Below, piece by piece: positions 52,102 through 64,000 of a stretch of 64,000 bases of DNA. The DNA comes from Maea johnstoni (Eukaryota > Annelida > Polychaeta > Spionida > Magelonidae), in contig OZ012690.1 in the NCBI GenBank assembly GCA_963942565.1, positions 40,624,555 through 40,688,554 of the forward strand, given 5' to 3'. Made by a program: the position numbers and the translations under genes. A model generated the notes under the pieces. The model saw only the letters and a list, made by a program, of their open reading frames with translations, was not told the DNA's origin and did not search any database. The stretch's first letter is position 1; each line of letters opens with the position of its first letter.

Positions 52102-53390
52102 CTGTAGAACAGGTAAAGTTCGCGTGTGCAATTATTTCGCGAATACGCGAACTAGTATCGCACTCGCGAACTTAGCGCACGCGATCAATTATGTACATGG
52201 TAACGCTACCCACCACTGGAGGTGGTGGCGCGTCGGTCGGTGAATTCCACTCCTGGACGGTCGAGGTTTAAACGAAGAAAAATACGTCCAATAACTTCCC
52301 AAAGCTATCATAATATGATACATTGGTAACTTGTGAATAAGTTACCAATGTATCATAACATAATTCGCATTCTTACATCTCAAATTTCTAGGATACCTGG
52401 GCCAATCTATGGATCTCTTACGAGAAACAAGATGGCTGCCATCATTGTTCGATAGACTCGGACAGGTGCTGCGATGGGAACATTTGATAATTATCAACAT
52501 ACATACATGTGTATGTTGATAATTATCAGAATGATGGATATCATAAAGAAATAATTATCTTGTTCCTATTCGAATTGAATTGTTGCCAATTTACTGTTTA
52601 CGGCAATACGTGTATTTGGATGAGTATATACCAGCATCATAGCGTGATTCTCACTAGTAGCCGGTCCGAGGCTGAAACGAAACAAAATACGTCCAATAAC
52701 TTCCCAAAGCTATCATAATATGATACATTGGTAACTTATGAATACGTTACCAATGTATCATAACATAATTCGCATTCTTACATGTGAAATTTCTAGGATA
52801 CCTGGGCCAATCTATGGATCTCTTACGAGAAACAAGATGGCTGCCACCATCGTTCGATAGACTCGGACAGGTGATGCGATGGAAACATTTGATAATTATC
52901 AACATACATACATGTGTATGTTGATAATAATCAGAATAATGGATATCATAAAGAAATAATGATATTGTTCCTGACTTGAATTGAATCGTTGCCAATTTAC
53001 TGTTTACGGCAATACGTGTACCGGTATTTGCAGTTGACGAATATATACCAGCATAGCGTGATTCTCACTCGTAGCTGGTCCTAGGCTGAAACGAAGGGGA
53101 ATACATGCAACAACTTCACAAACTCATTATAATATGACACATTGGTAACTTATGAAAAAGTTACAAGGTATCATATTATAAATGGCATGTTTACCAGTCC
53201 AATTTTGTTGAATCTTCTGTCAGATTATAGCCGCAAGATGGTCGCCGAATGTTTGCATTTTAAAGATTACTGTTTGGTTCAATAGATGGCGCTGAAGAAC
53301 ATGCTCACACGCGAAATAAAGTACACGCGAAAAACCGAAAAATCGGCTTTTCGCGAATTTTTTGTAGCGCGATATATACCTATTCTACAG
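52102..53390. mobile_element. TA-flanked element with internal 405-bp tandem array of hairpins
   Basis: Termini CTGTAGAACAGGTA and TACCTATTCTACAG are flanked by TA (52100-52101, 53391-53392). Inside, a unit starting AATACGTCCAATAACTTCCC begins at 52281 and 52686, with a diverged third at about 53100. Each of the first two has the hairpin TGATACATTGGTAACTT / AAGTTACCAATGTATCA (one arm mismatch in unit 2) and a TTGATAATTATCAACATACA palindrome. Subterminal CGCGAA words occur at both ends. No transposase. Confidence 0.75.
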
Positions 53391-54237
53391 TATCTGGCTA
53401 TATATTGAACTTGCTTTGAGGTATCAACATGGGATGAACTTAAAGTACTAGTAACTGGTAAATAAGATACATTTTTCTTTTCGAAAGTATGATCTTCATT
53501 ACTAATAAAATATAAGTAGGTTGATTGAAGAACAAAAAAGTTATGTTTAGTATTTTATCTTTTGATTTCAAAGTGCCAATTTTGAGGAAAAAATCTCCCG
53601 CCGAAAAACGACTGAAAACGAGGCTATGCAGCAGTGACGTAAAGGGTGGCCTTCAAAGATTTAGGTCATCTCTTTTTACACTGAGCGGAATAGTCGCTCG
53701 TAAACATTGCTGTCATTTCCTCGATGCTGCTTCATCTTTAATAAAGTGATTGTCCTCATATTTTATATGCTTATGGAATATCTATCCGCGTTCCAAACAA
53801 ACTTTGTCGCGTAAAAATCAACCCAGAAACGGCTGAGAAATCGCTAGTAAAACACAACAACGGCATTTATTATGGCCTCACTAGGCAGACACTGTCACAT
53901 GAAGACAAGGTCGCCTTCCCTCGCTGCCACTTCAATGTGGATTACGGAATTTTCATGATAATTTATATCTAAAAAGGATATTTAATTGTGAAAATAGCGA
54001 TGTTTATTTCGTTAAAATCCGACCGCAAACGGCCGAGAAATCGGAAGTGACATGTTGGGCTAGCCGAAATGTAGAGCTACATTAAGCTGGACAAGTACAT
54101 TTCAGTACCGTAACGTATTTTTGAGGGCGTGGTTGGGTGGGAATGAATGAATGAAGGCCATTTAGTGCCATTCATTTTTTTTGGTCCTTTGTCACTGTTT
54201 ATGAACAATAACAAAGCATATTCATATTAATTCTATA
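53391..54237. other. Non-coding; short imperfect direct repeat
   Basis: AACCCAGAAACGGCTGAGAA (53820) and GACCGCAAACGGCCGAGAA (54020) head similar segments about 200 bases apart. No gene is recognised. Confidence 0.5.
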
Positions 54238-54644
54238 GTCTGTCTGACCCAAGCTTGACTGACCGTTTTTCCTTGTTTTGTTACAAAAAGTTCGTGTTCG
54301 TCACTGGCATCCAAACTTGGCAAACCTCTTAAAACACTTTTGTCATTTATGTATGTATATAAATATATTTTTATGACTCAACTCAGCAAAATGTTGAATT
54401 TGCTCATGAATACCATTGTAAAATTGGCCTATAGCAAATTAAACTTGAGCGGTACAACTGAAATGTGAGCGATGTCGTGCGTAATTTCCATGGGCACATA
54501 ATGGGCAAAATCTACGTTTTGCGGAGCTGAGGCAGAAAGTATGTTTATAAAACTCGTCTTAATGCTCCCAAGAGGTGTATCAAGTTTGTATTGCATATAC
54601 ACCAAAGAGGAGAGACCGTTCGGTTAAGCTTGGGTCAGACAGAC
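54238..54644. mobile_element. 407-bp inverted-repeat element
   Basis: Termini GTCTGTCTGACCCAAGCTT and AAGCTTGGGTCAGACAGAC are perfect over 19 bp and remain similar for about 8 more. The target-site duplication is not clean (ATA left, TTA right), possibly one substitution in a TWA site. Non-coding. Confidence 0.6.
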
Positions 54645-56742
54645 TTAAGTTTAGGTGAAAAAAGGAATCGCAAATGTCGATCTATTCAGCTAAGAGTGGG
54701 ACATGTAATTAAGGATCGAATAGTTGTGTATTTTTTTTGGAAATTCGTAATAAGTATATTTATTTAACATTTGACAAAACCACTAATTTTACAAGTATCT
54801 TAACCTGGGACAGTTCTTATTGTCAAGCTTAGGAGACAATTGCGTTAGGCCTATCCTATATAAAGCAATTTCATGTGATGTAGGGACTACCCTAAAATGC
54901 TGTCAAATGCTATTTTATGCGACCAATAGTCACAAAAACTTATCAAGTAATAGAGCACTTCTAATGCTTTAAAACAATATAACTAATGTAGAAATTGGAC
55001 ACTCCTGGACCAAGAGGCAGCCCAAAGCAATATGTCAATATGTAATTCCATGCGATATGATTTGACGCCATCCTGCATGAAGGCCACCCGTGACGTCACA
55101 GCCAAGTTTTGCCGCCATCGGCGTATTTTATGGGTGTCAGAGCAATTATGCTCTGTATCTCGCTTACTACTAGGGATACTACACTTTTATTATGCGTTTT
55201 TAATCTACAAATACTCGATGTATAACATCCCAGAAATGACCTGGGTACCCATTACTAGTACTTTAATGTAGATTGCTTTGCAATTAAATGTGAACAGCAT
55301 TACTTGTCTTGTGGCTTCAAAATACCGGACAAAATCAATTCAGAATAAATACCAATTGAAAAATCAACATGCCTTCAATATGAAACCCTAAGTACAGAAT
55401 TGCACTTGTGAAGTTTGGGACAAGAAAACTAATCTGCTGTATGAAAAAAGATCTTTCAGAAAAATATAGACAGGATTTGCTACTGAAACCTGGCCTAAAA
55501 TTCAGTTAGTGTTGCTTTCTTCCAAAGAAACAATCTTAGATAATGTAATGAATAGACAGTTACATAATACATACAAATTAGAAACTTATATTGAGACAAA
55601 GGAATCTGAAAAAAATGGCCGCCACTGAAAAACACTGGAGTAATCAGGATTTTCCGGACATGAAAACAGATACTTTTGAATTGTATTTCAGTAACAAAAT
55701 ACCAGGTTCCCTTGAACATATATCTCTACTTATATGATATTAAGTTTCAGACTTTTCTAACAAAAGGCTTGGGAGGAGTTAGATAACAACTAGAGGCTAA
55801 CCTAGAGGCTCTTTTTCAACTTGTCATGGTGTAAATGAACCACAATACATATGCTGTTGAAAGTAAAAAATCCTAACAAAAAAATAGACAAAATTTGCTC
55901 CTGAAACATTACTTAAAATTAAGTTTACGATAGTATCTTCCAGAAAAAAAAAATTCTATGTAATATAGTAAATAGACAATATGTTTTTAGATTCAGATTA
56001 GAAAGCTCTATGGGTACAAAGAATTGTGAATAGAAAATGGCCGTCAATGAAAATCACAGGATTGACTAGGATTTTGAAAATTTGAAAAAAACGTTCTGGG
56101 CTGCATTTCACTATGAAAATCCCAGGATACCTTAATAAATATCTCTTCTAGTGGCATTATTTGTTTCAAGCTTTTAGAATAGAATATATGGGAGAAAGTA
56201 TCAAATTAAAGAAGAGCTGTTATGATACATGTACTTTCAACTTCTTACTGCTACAGCATAAAACACTTAAAGTTGCATATTTTTATAATCATAGAGATGA
56301 TTATTTGGTCTAAACTGGCCAACACAATTAATTCATCATACAAGTTTATCTACAACCCTTATTTTAGCTATGGTCAGGTTCCATCCAAATAATGTATAAA
56401 TCCATAATAAATCCATAAGTGCATCCTGTAGGTATGCACACCTGTACACCTGAATGCAATGATGTCATATGATGTCATAACAGCATTGCATTCTGGGAGT
56501 TTTCAGGGTACGCCCTGGTTGCAATAGATGGCACAATTTCTTAAGGAACTTGTTTATAAGTTATGGAGGATTCTACACAAACCATTCAATCTACAAACTT
56601 CAAACTTACCATGTGATAAGAATACATTTGAGAGATTTCATTAAAAGTATTTTAATGAGGGAATTTAGTTAAGAAATATTTTATCTATATTTTTTTAAGA
56701 TCAGGCAGTAGCTCATTCTATCCAATCCCACTAATCAAAATC
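54645..56742. other. No recognisable gene
   Basis: AT-rich. A perfect GTGACGTCAC palindrome (CRE-like) lies near 55090-55100 inside an 80-codon ORF without domains. No splice-bounded exon is evident. Confidence 0.5.
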
Positions 56743-56887
56743 TCTGTCGTCATGCATTTCATATTTTAAGCGATAGTCTAAACTAAGAGGTAAGTGAGAT
56801 GATAGTTCTTATTAGACATACTCTGTACCTTAGAAATGTAAAATAACGTCTATGGCCCTTTTTGTCATATTGTTGCTAAGTCGTAAC

Positions 56888-57075
56888 TCGCCATTCACGA
56901 ATAGGTGGTGTGTGAGACCAGAGCGCCAGTGAAAAAGAACCTGACTCCAAGTCACTGCCAACATTTTCATGCCGACTGGCGGGATATGAACGGGGCTACT
57001 GGTGAGAGACAGCTAGCTGCCATTGGCAATGCGTTACCCCTCTCGACTATCACAGCAGGCGTGGTTTCAATTGTA
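56888..57075 (-). mobile_element. tRNA-derived SINE (right duplicate)
   Basis: Same element as 14700-14885; box B-like GTTCATATCC on the minus strand. It was therefore present before the duplication. Confidence 0.6.
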
Positions 57076-57340
57076 ACCTCAACTTCATCTATAGAACAGG
57101 TCGGTTGATATGACTATTTCGCAGTCAGGACAACATGAGATACACCGTGTGTGACTGATGAATCAATAAAACCTCTGAACAAAAACCTTTCGGCCATGTA
57201 GGTGGCCCATTCCATAAACAGCCAACCATTGACTGGTCAATTTCGATATATGCTTTAGCTGATTATTAAACGACAATTTTTTAACAGCATCTCTTAATCT
57301 ACAGAGGGTATGTCGTAAGTTTTGGGGAGGAGGGACTCAC

Positions 57341-57577
57341 CTGTGGAACAAGCAGCAGTTGTTTTGACCATTTCAGCGGTGGTTTCAGAGTCGTCAGTGG
57401 TTTCAGTGGTTCCAGTAGTTTCAGTGGTTTCAGTGACTTTAGTGGTTTCTGTACCTTCAGTGGTGTCAATGGTTTCAATGGTTTCAGCCGCTTCAGTGGT
57501 TTCAATTGCTTTAGTGGTTTCTTTACCTTCAGTGGTGTTACGCCTGGTGGCAGTGGTGTCAATGGGAACTGAAGTAG
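57341..57577 (-). CDS. Threonine-rich mucin-like exon, right copy
   Basis: Minus-strand acceptor CCTTTTTTCAG (ending 57578) and donor GTGAGT (from 57340); 237 bp, 79 codons, phase 1 in and out. The peptide starts ATSVPIDTTATRRNTTEGK and continues with TETTK/TETTE-type repeats, ending AEMVKTTAACSTG. Its last 50 residues match the left copy, but it lacks the 21-residue repeats and has a different N-terminal part. It likely forms an O-glycosylated spacer ahead of the MAM module at 51.6-49.9 kb, whose entry phase matches. The stop-terminated read-through in the ORF lies in the intron. Confidence 0.75.
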
Positions 57578-58149
57578 CTGAAAAAAGGTTTAGGCAGTAT
57601 GGCATTGCGTGTTTAAAGAATGTAAGGCAACATTTTTAAGACAATCTTTTGGCTGCTAATTTCAAATATCCTGCCTACCAGGTTCAAATTTTCGTGTGTT
57701 TTTTATCGTTTCCTATCTGACACCCCAGTAGCAGAAAAATCCAAAGCCAATAGTTAAACTGATAAACTTAGAATAGCTCATAACATATACCTGGTCGCTA
57801 TGGCAACATGAACTTTAGGCAGGAAGAAGTCTAGGAAAATGATTTTATGTATCATTCGTACTATGATTTGTTACATTTCTCTTTGAGACATTTCTAGATA
57901 ATTGTGGCTTAAAAACATTTGCAATATCATGTCTACCAAAAGGAACTGCTAGTTTAAGCTCCTTATTTGCTAATCAAAATGGCTGAATATTGTTTAAAGG
58001 CAGTCATGTGGACAGGATAGGCTAATGGAAAGTGATCTTGATATACAAAGTTTTTTTAATAACAGGTTGTCTGTTTAGCAGGTCAAGGATACACGTCCAT
58101 CTCAATTAATGTTAGGAATAATCTCTACGGAAAGCAATCCTCAATTACT
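57578..58149. other. No recognisable gene
   Basis: Upstream of the Thr-rich exon acceptor on the minus strand. AT-rich, no exon seen. Confidence 0.5.
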
Positions 58150-59830
58150 TTATGGTTTCTCTCTCTATATATAGGATTGCATATGCCAGAGCTATGTGTG
58201 TTACCCTTATCAGTTTGATAGCCAGTGGACTTGTAGAAAAATGTTCCTAATAATATTGTTCGTTTGAAATGCCAATACCCTAAATTACAATATTTTGCAA
58301 TATTGCAAACTGGAGAAAATAGCTTACATTAAAGTGTCCCGTATGTCTTAAGAGTTTAAATTGGATAGGTTTCATCCTAATCAGGAATTATGCATCACTT
58401 TGCTTTGGCTCTGGTGACACATATGATTAATGGATTATATTCGTTTGAAGACATAAAAGTTTAACTGGCATAATGGCAATAGTGTAGCAACTAGTGCAAA
58501 CCAGGCAACGTTAATTTTATACAATGTTAATGGCAAGGATAATCATGCAATACTGCTATGTGAGAATCCATAATCAATGACTCCATACGACCCCCCCCCC
58601 CCCCCCCACCCCCTCTTTCTCCCTCTCATCAGATTAGTAAGTTCTCCTTTGGCTAGGGCTCTGGTCAAAAGATGACGTATTGATTCATTTCAGTGTAAAA
58701 CAAAACATCTAACTAACATTTTGGCAATAGCAGAGCAACTGATGCAGATCAGGCTTGTTTGATTTAATACAATGCAAACAGCAGAACAAATGTTTGCCCA
58801 AACTCGCACAAAGGCTGCTAATTCAATATAACTATATGAGCATACACAAGCAATTACTCCATAGAATCCTCGCCAACCTCTCTCTCTCTCTCCGAGTAAA
58901 TGCCAAAACTAGTGCTATGTTACCCAAATAAGTTTTATACCTAGTTGTCTTTTATCAGAGTCATCTCCAGATTACTTTGGCAAAGGAGTGATTAGACTTT
59001 AATTTGCAAAAGGAAATAGAAAGATTAACTACAAAAATAGAGAAAATTGCTAACAGCAAATTGTTCAGTTTTTCGTGAGAGTTGGTTTGCTCTCTCCCTA
59101 ATCGGAGGAGCTATGTGTCACTTTGTTGGGCTCCATTCACACAGATGATGAATTTGATACTATCGTTTGAAGAAATAAAGGTTTAACTAACAAGATGGCA
59201 AAAGTGGAACAACGAATGCATATCAGGCCTCTGTTTGATTCGATATAAAGGGAGCAGCAGGACAAATGTTTGCATTTAACTCACACAAAGGGTTCAAACT
59301 AACTATAATAGCATCCACAGGCAATTGCTCCATGGAATCCTCCGTCAACTCCCCCCACTCTCTCTCTCTCCTCCCCCCCCCCCCCCTCTCTCTCTCACAC
59401 ACACTCGCTCTCCATATGTATGATTGCCTATACCAGAGCTATGTTACCAATATCAGCTTGTTACCCAGTTGTCTTGTAACAAAAATGTCCAAACATTACT
59501 TCTATTGTAAAATGCTGATACTCTAATTTGTAAAGAACAAGGTTTTGAAAAATGATTGCAAAAGTAGGGAACGTTGCTGTATTAATGCATTCAGTTTTTT
59601 GTTAGAATTTAAACTGGATTAATTGCGCTCACCCTTACCAGGGGAGTAATTTGTCATTTTGCAGGGTGTCTGCTTACGCAGATGTTACATAGAAACCACA
59701 ATACTTAACTGACATTTGGCAAAAGTGGACCAACTGATGCACATCAAGCCCCTATTTGATTTGGTACAATGGTAGCAGCAAGACAAGTGTTTGTTGTAAC
59801 TCAGGCAAGAGGTGATCACGTAATACTACT
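58150..59830. repeat. Diverged tandem repeat of about 470-520 bp
   Basis: Three to four units each have a CT-rich run, then ATTGCATATGCCAGAGCTAT, TTGTC or TTGTAG with AAAAATGTCC, a GGCAAAAGTGGA-CAACTGATGC segment and TTTGATTTGGTACAATGGTA with AGCAGCAAGACAA. The anchor recurs near 58722, 59195 and 59717, with a partial unit at 58474. Further single copies lie at about 31371 and 62970. C-rich runs at 58591-58607 and 59370-59387. Confidence 0.7.
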
Positions 59831-59850
59831 ACTAGTATATGCATTGCTTG

Positions 59851-61977
59851 TGTCCTTGGTGGACAATGTCCATGTTGGACATAGCTGGAGGACATCTTTA
59901 GGGTACATATTTCCAGTTGCCTGTGGAATGGTACCGGATGACATTTTGATGTCCCTTGTTATCTTTTTAGGATAATTGTAATGCTTTATTCCTAGTGTTA
60001 TTTTTAATGTTGTAAATGTTATAGAATGCAATGGTTTTATCTATCATTCAGTTTGTACCTGCTTTTATACAATAATGGTAAAATAGTTGCGATCAACAAG
60101 TGAGACATATTTTTGACTTTCAAAACCTAATAACATTCTAATAACCCAATCAGTTATCAATATTCATTTTTATATTACACTCCAGCCATTTGTTGACATT
60201 ACAGGAATGACTTCTTAAATGTTAACCAAAAAGAGCATATAATTAATAACATATTTTCTAAGAATAAGTAACACATTTTTGTATTACTGATAAACAAGTC
60301 TAGTATCATAGGGATAAAATGTGTTGTAATCCATGCCAGATATCTGTAATGCTAATCCATAGTCAGAGGAACCTGCTATCTAATATTTGTTTAAACCACT
60401 CCTACCCACAATCAGGATTTCTGCCACCAGAGGCAATCAGTGATTGGGAGTTTCTTAGTATTCATGTGTCTTGTTTATGTAATTGCAATTGACATGTACC
60501 ATGTAGGTATATACATGTGTGTTAGAACATTGTAAGGGGATCCTCTAGCTTGGAGCTGCCTGGCTGATTGGAAGCAACCCCAAGTTGTGGATTGCCCACC
60601 TTGGAACTAGAAGTAATAAATAGTTTGAATACAACTATTAGTCTTCAAGTGGATCTTCCTTTATTTTTGTAGTGATATTTCATGTTTTGAACGTTTGGCC
60701 AGACTAGCATGCTTATATATGGATTGATAACCAAAATAGGATATAGTAGGAGATATTGACTTGTAGTAAATAACTTTTTGTAGGATATATACTTAGAAAA
60801 TGTGTTATAGAAATTATATAGAAATTGTAGTTTACAGGTAATATGAAGGTTTATGTATAATTTAGTATAGAAATCAGTTCTTATGATACTTTAAGGGTTG
60901 GTCCAGACACTCAGGGTGGATGATTAGGCTATCCGGTATATTGCAATTAAGGATGAAGCCCTGTTGATCTTCACAGGCCATGCCCAGGTTGCTTTACTGA
61001 TAGGACACAGGTGTTGTGATTATACCTACCTAGTCACCTTAATATCAATTAAGGGTCTCACCAACTGATTAGAAGTCATATCACTGATGGGGTGTTTATA
61101 CCTTATCAGAGGTGTGACAACAGTAAAGGATAGCCAGTCTGGATACCCTGTCCAGTATTAGGTGACACCCAAGATTTGCCATGACTGAGCATGCTCAGTG
61201 GGGGGCATAATCCTGAGCATGCTAAGAGGTGTTGCACCTGACCAGGTGTAGATTTTAATGACCATTGATTGGTTAATCGACTTCTGATTCTATGATTGGA
61301 CATGATAAGGATTTGTTGGGTATGTAAAGGGTTGATTTTGATGTATTATCATTCTGACTTGGAATAAAGGTTTAAAACACATTACCAAGCCTCCTTCTCT
61401 ATATAAGGTTATACAGACATAAAATATGTATAATACTAGCATGAACACTTGATGTATATGTCAATAGTAGTGGTGGCAGGTACTTATTTATTATTACATG
61501 TACACACGTTATACCAATAAAGATAAACAATCTAGTCAACAGTGTGTGCCAGCATCGCATCGCCTCATTACCTTTTTGTTTGCTTAAGCATGAGTGTGTA
61601 GAATTGTTTTGCGGATATTTGCATACACTCTCTCAAGTTTGGTGTAACATCCATCTGTACTTCTTCTAGTATCTTTGTATACTCTATTGAGTCCCTAGTT
61701 GCCATGAACGATTGTAAAAGAGTCAGAAGAGATGAATTAAGGATAAAAAGAATAATAATCCTTTGTAATGCCTTATCAATGGTCGATGCATAGTATTGGA
61801 CTATCAGAGAAAACTGTAAATGTCATTAGTACACAACAAGTTCAAGACTGTTATAGGGATAAAGACAAAGAGTGAAGACGAAGCATGGAAATTGTTGTAT
61901 TCAAGAAACCTGCAATAACAATTTGCATGTTGAATTATAAGTCCCTTTTTAGGAGGATAAAAACTGGTATTGCATAT

Positions 61978-62022
<45 letters not shown>

Positions 62023-62686
62023 CATATATGCATATTTACAGGAATCTGTCTGATTAATTGAGAGAGAGAGAGTGATTTTGATACTCCCATGCATGTGTCA
62101 AGTTGTGACCCTTTTAAGGTGTAGGAGCTGGCATTCCAAACCATTCCCATGATATAGCAGTTGAGCTATTATTTTACAAATTATAACATATTTCCAATTT
62201 GAAAATATATTCTTTGGAAGGTTCAACCACCAATGGTATGCCTTTTCAAAACTACTGATCTAATGCTTGCCCCAAAAATAAAGCCTGTGAATGTTGGCAC
62301 TCAATATATTAATTATGTATGTGATAAGCCTTTTATATTCTGTTAGCATACACACGTTCAGGGCAAAGACTTTTGTTTTTGCAATATCCAAATCACTCAG
62401 ACGACTCTAATCTGTTAAAACATTTACTATTGACCCAAGTATAATACATGCATCATGGAGTTATTGGCATAACGCCTGTATGCAATGTTCATAGTAATCA
62501 GACTGACAGTAGATGCAGGCACCCCTTCACACAGGCCTGCACATGCACACAAAATGTAAAGAGGCAATGTTTTGGCGACCCACATTGTTAACTATTCTGT
62601 TTGATATATCGTAACTATGATACACTTGAAATTTAATGTTTGAAGTACCAACTCCCACCTGCAGGCAGCCATCTCCCATGGGGCTA
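59851..62686. repeat. Segmental duplication, right copy, block C
   Basis: Matches 16394-18222 in the same orientation, with an extra 60835-61762 segment and a longer (CA)n. Ends at CTCCCATGGGGCTAT. No exon is recognised. Confidence 0.85.
60835..61762. mobile_element. Insertion present only in the right duplicate
   Basis: Block C homology breaks at GAAATTGTAGTTT and resumes at TTTGTAATGCCTTATC. The extra 930 bases have an ACTGAGCATGCTCAGT palindrome (61184-61199) and an AATAAA near 61364. No inverted termini or coding capacity are seen. The alternative is a deletion from the left copy. Confidence 0.5.
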
Positions 62687-62689
62687 TCC

Positions 62690-64000
62690 ACCTTTTGGAG
62701 TCCTCTTGGAATACATTGACTAAGGATGGATAGCAAGAAGGACCACACTTTCTAAAAGAATATAATGAATGTATCAGCCCCCTTCCATGTTAAGAGAAAA
62801 ATCCAATGTATCACATTGCTGGCGGTGTCCTAATTGACAGCGGTCAGTTTCCTTAAATAAAGATGTTATAGAGAAGGATAAGGAATGCAATATTTTTTAA
62901 GAACATTGGATTATCCGTTGTCAGTTTATTTTCATGAATAATAGCATTAACATAAAGATACACAACTACAATCTTTGCAAAAGTGAATCAACTGATGCAC
63001 ATCAGGTCCCTGTTTGATTTGGTAGAGTGGTAGCAGCAAGACAAAAGTTTGCTTAAACCCAAAAGAAGGTGATCAATGACAACATGGAAATATCTCTATC
63101 TTTCTCCTCGTACATGTGATTGTGCATTCCATAGCTATCTAACCCGTATCATCTTAATACCCATGTGTCTTTCATTATCGGAATGAGCCCAAGTTGCTGT
63201 ATATAGTCATTACTATCGCTACCCCTTGTGAAAACATATTTTCATTTCAAAATATGCATGGGCTCTATAATGATCAAATGAATCCTAACAGTGTCTACTT
63301 TATAAATGAAGATATCTATTGTTTACCTGCACAATCTCATATATTGCCTTAGGGTACGAAATTACAACGTTTTTTCCTGTTTCTGCATATTAACTCTAGT
63401 TGCGGGGTCACTAAGTACAACAAACATCTCAAACATTTGTCTTCAATGCTTTCACTGGACAAAGACCTCATCAACTGTCCAGAGTAATTTGAATGAAGAA
63501 TAATGCTTAGGAGACACACAACTAGAATGAGATGGTCATTAGGTGAGTTTTCACCAAGTTGCTATATATAGCCCTCAATACAGCTATTATTGATAAAGGC
63601 ATATTTTTCATACAAAAACGTGCAAGGAGGACTAGTAATACATAATACGAAAGCTTATAGTGTCTACCTTTTAATATATCTCTTGCTTGCCTAGATAACT
63701 TCATATATGTCTTTTATCAAAGATTTAAAGTCAATAAATAATTATTTTTTACTCGTTCCTACATATGTATGCTAAATATGAGGTCGCTTGTTGCAGACAC
63801 AACTTAAACATTTTATTCTACATTTGTTCACTAGACAAGGACGCCACCAAACAAGAAATTAATTGAAGAGTATTTTTCCAGTGTTTTCACTACTTCAAAG
63901 GTTGCCATGGAAATTGTGTGATATCTGGAGTTGTATAGCTTTTCGTTCCGGCATCACACAGTTTCTGAATCCTGTTATTCTTAGCTTTCATTTGATGGAT
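62690..64000. other. Non-coding; one dispersed repeat copy and a possible decayed 129-bp MITE
   Basis: About 62690-62755 resembles the 129-bp MITE right end (GATGGATAGCAAGAAGGACC, then ACACTTTC). 62970-63200 resembles the 58-59.8 kb repeat (CAACTGATGCACATCAGG, AGCAGCAAGACAA). I see no exon in the remainder. Confidence 0.45.

Larger units (their letters stand above)
56743..57577. repeat. Segmental duplication, right copy, block B
   Basis: GTCGTCATGCATTTCAT onward matches 14558-15300, with sparse substitutions and small indels, through the SINE and into the Thr-rich exon. It is 42.2 kb from its partner. Confidence 0.85.

Noticed and set aside
55032-55271. 80-codon ORF with a CRE-like GTGACGTCAC inside
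   Set aside because: No domain, signal peptide or splice evidence; one CRE palindrome is not enough to call a promoter.

Overview
This window looks like intergenic and intronic DNA from an animal, most likely a marine invertebrate (mollusc-like or lancelet-like; this is inference, no marker gene settles it). The reasons are short GT-AG bounded exons encoding extracellular domains (PAN/apple, MAM, threonine-rich mucin-like), no long intact ORF, a BEL/Pao element, 5'-truncated LINEs, tRNA-derived SINEs, many MITE-like elements with clean target-site duplications, and long (TA)n tracts. A 200-base run of N at 11301-11500 marks a draft assembly gap.

All host coding evidence is on the minus strand and consists of isolated exons: a cysteine-rich exon (5349-5460), a signal-peptide exon (9472-9544), a MAM first-half exon with a 1-bp disruption (14238-14400), a Thr-rich exon (15149 to about 15530), a signal peptide plus PAN/apple exon (33665-33985), a MAM second-half exon (49951-50127), a MAM first-half exon (51517-51678) and a second Thr-rich exon (57341-57577). 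The MAM and 57.5-kb Thr exons are flanked by phase-1 introns on both sides, as in shuffled extracellular modules; the right edge of the 15-kb Thr exon is uncertain. The Thr-MAM order occurs twice, in the same orientation.

The largest-scale structure is a direct segmental duplication: blocks at about 14.21-14.56, 14.55-15.30 and 16.39-18.22 kb recur at about 50.79-51.83, 56.74-57.58 and 59.85-62.69 kb, close to identical by eye but separated by different insertions. The pair works as a natural empty-site/filled-site comparison: a 676-bp TTA-flanked MITE is seen to have entered the 5' splice site of the MAM exon in the right copy only. Uncollapsed haplotypes are an alternative to true tandem duplication.

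The rest is repeats. From left to right: a SINE-bearing repeat at 2.7 and 8.0 kb; LINE 3' fragments at 7.2, 9.8 and 10.3-11.3 kb; a 1278-bp tandem unit made of palindromes (11.5-14.06 kb) against the gap; a decayed BEL/Pao fossil (about 19-26.5 kb) carrying two TA-flanked MITEs; a Helitron-like repeat cluster with an 80-bp minisatellite core and hairpin-CTAGT end (27.4-31.0 kb) invaded by a LINE; nested TTAA-flanked and TTA/TAA-flanked inverted-repeat elements (43.3-48.9 kb); a TA-flanked element containing a 405-bp tandem array of perfect hairpins (52.1-53.4 kb); and diverged ~500-bp repeats near 58-59.8 kb. I see no rRNA, standalone tRNA, CRISPR or prokaryotic feature.
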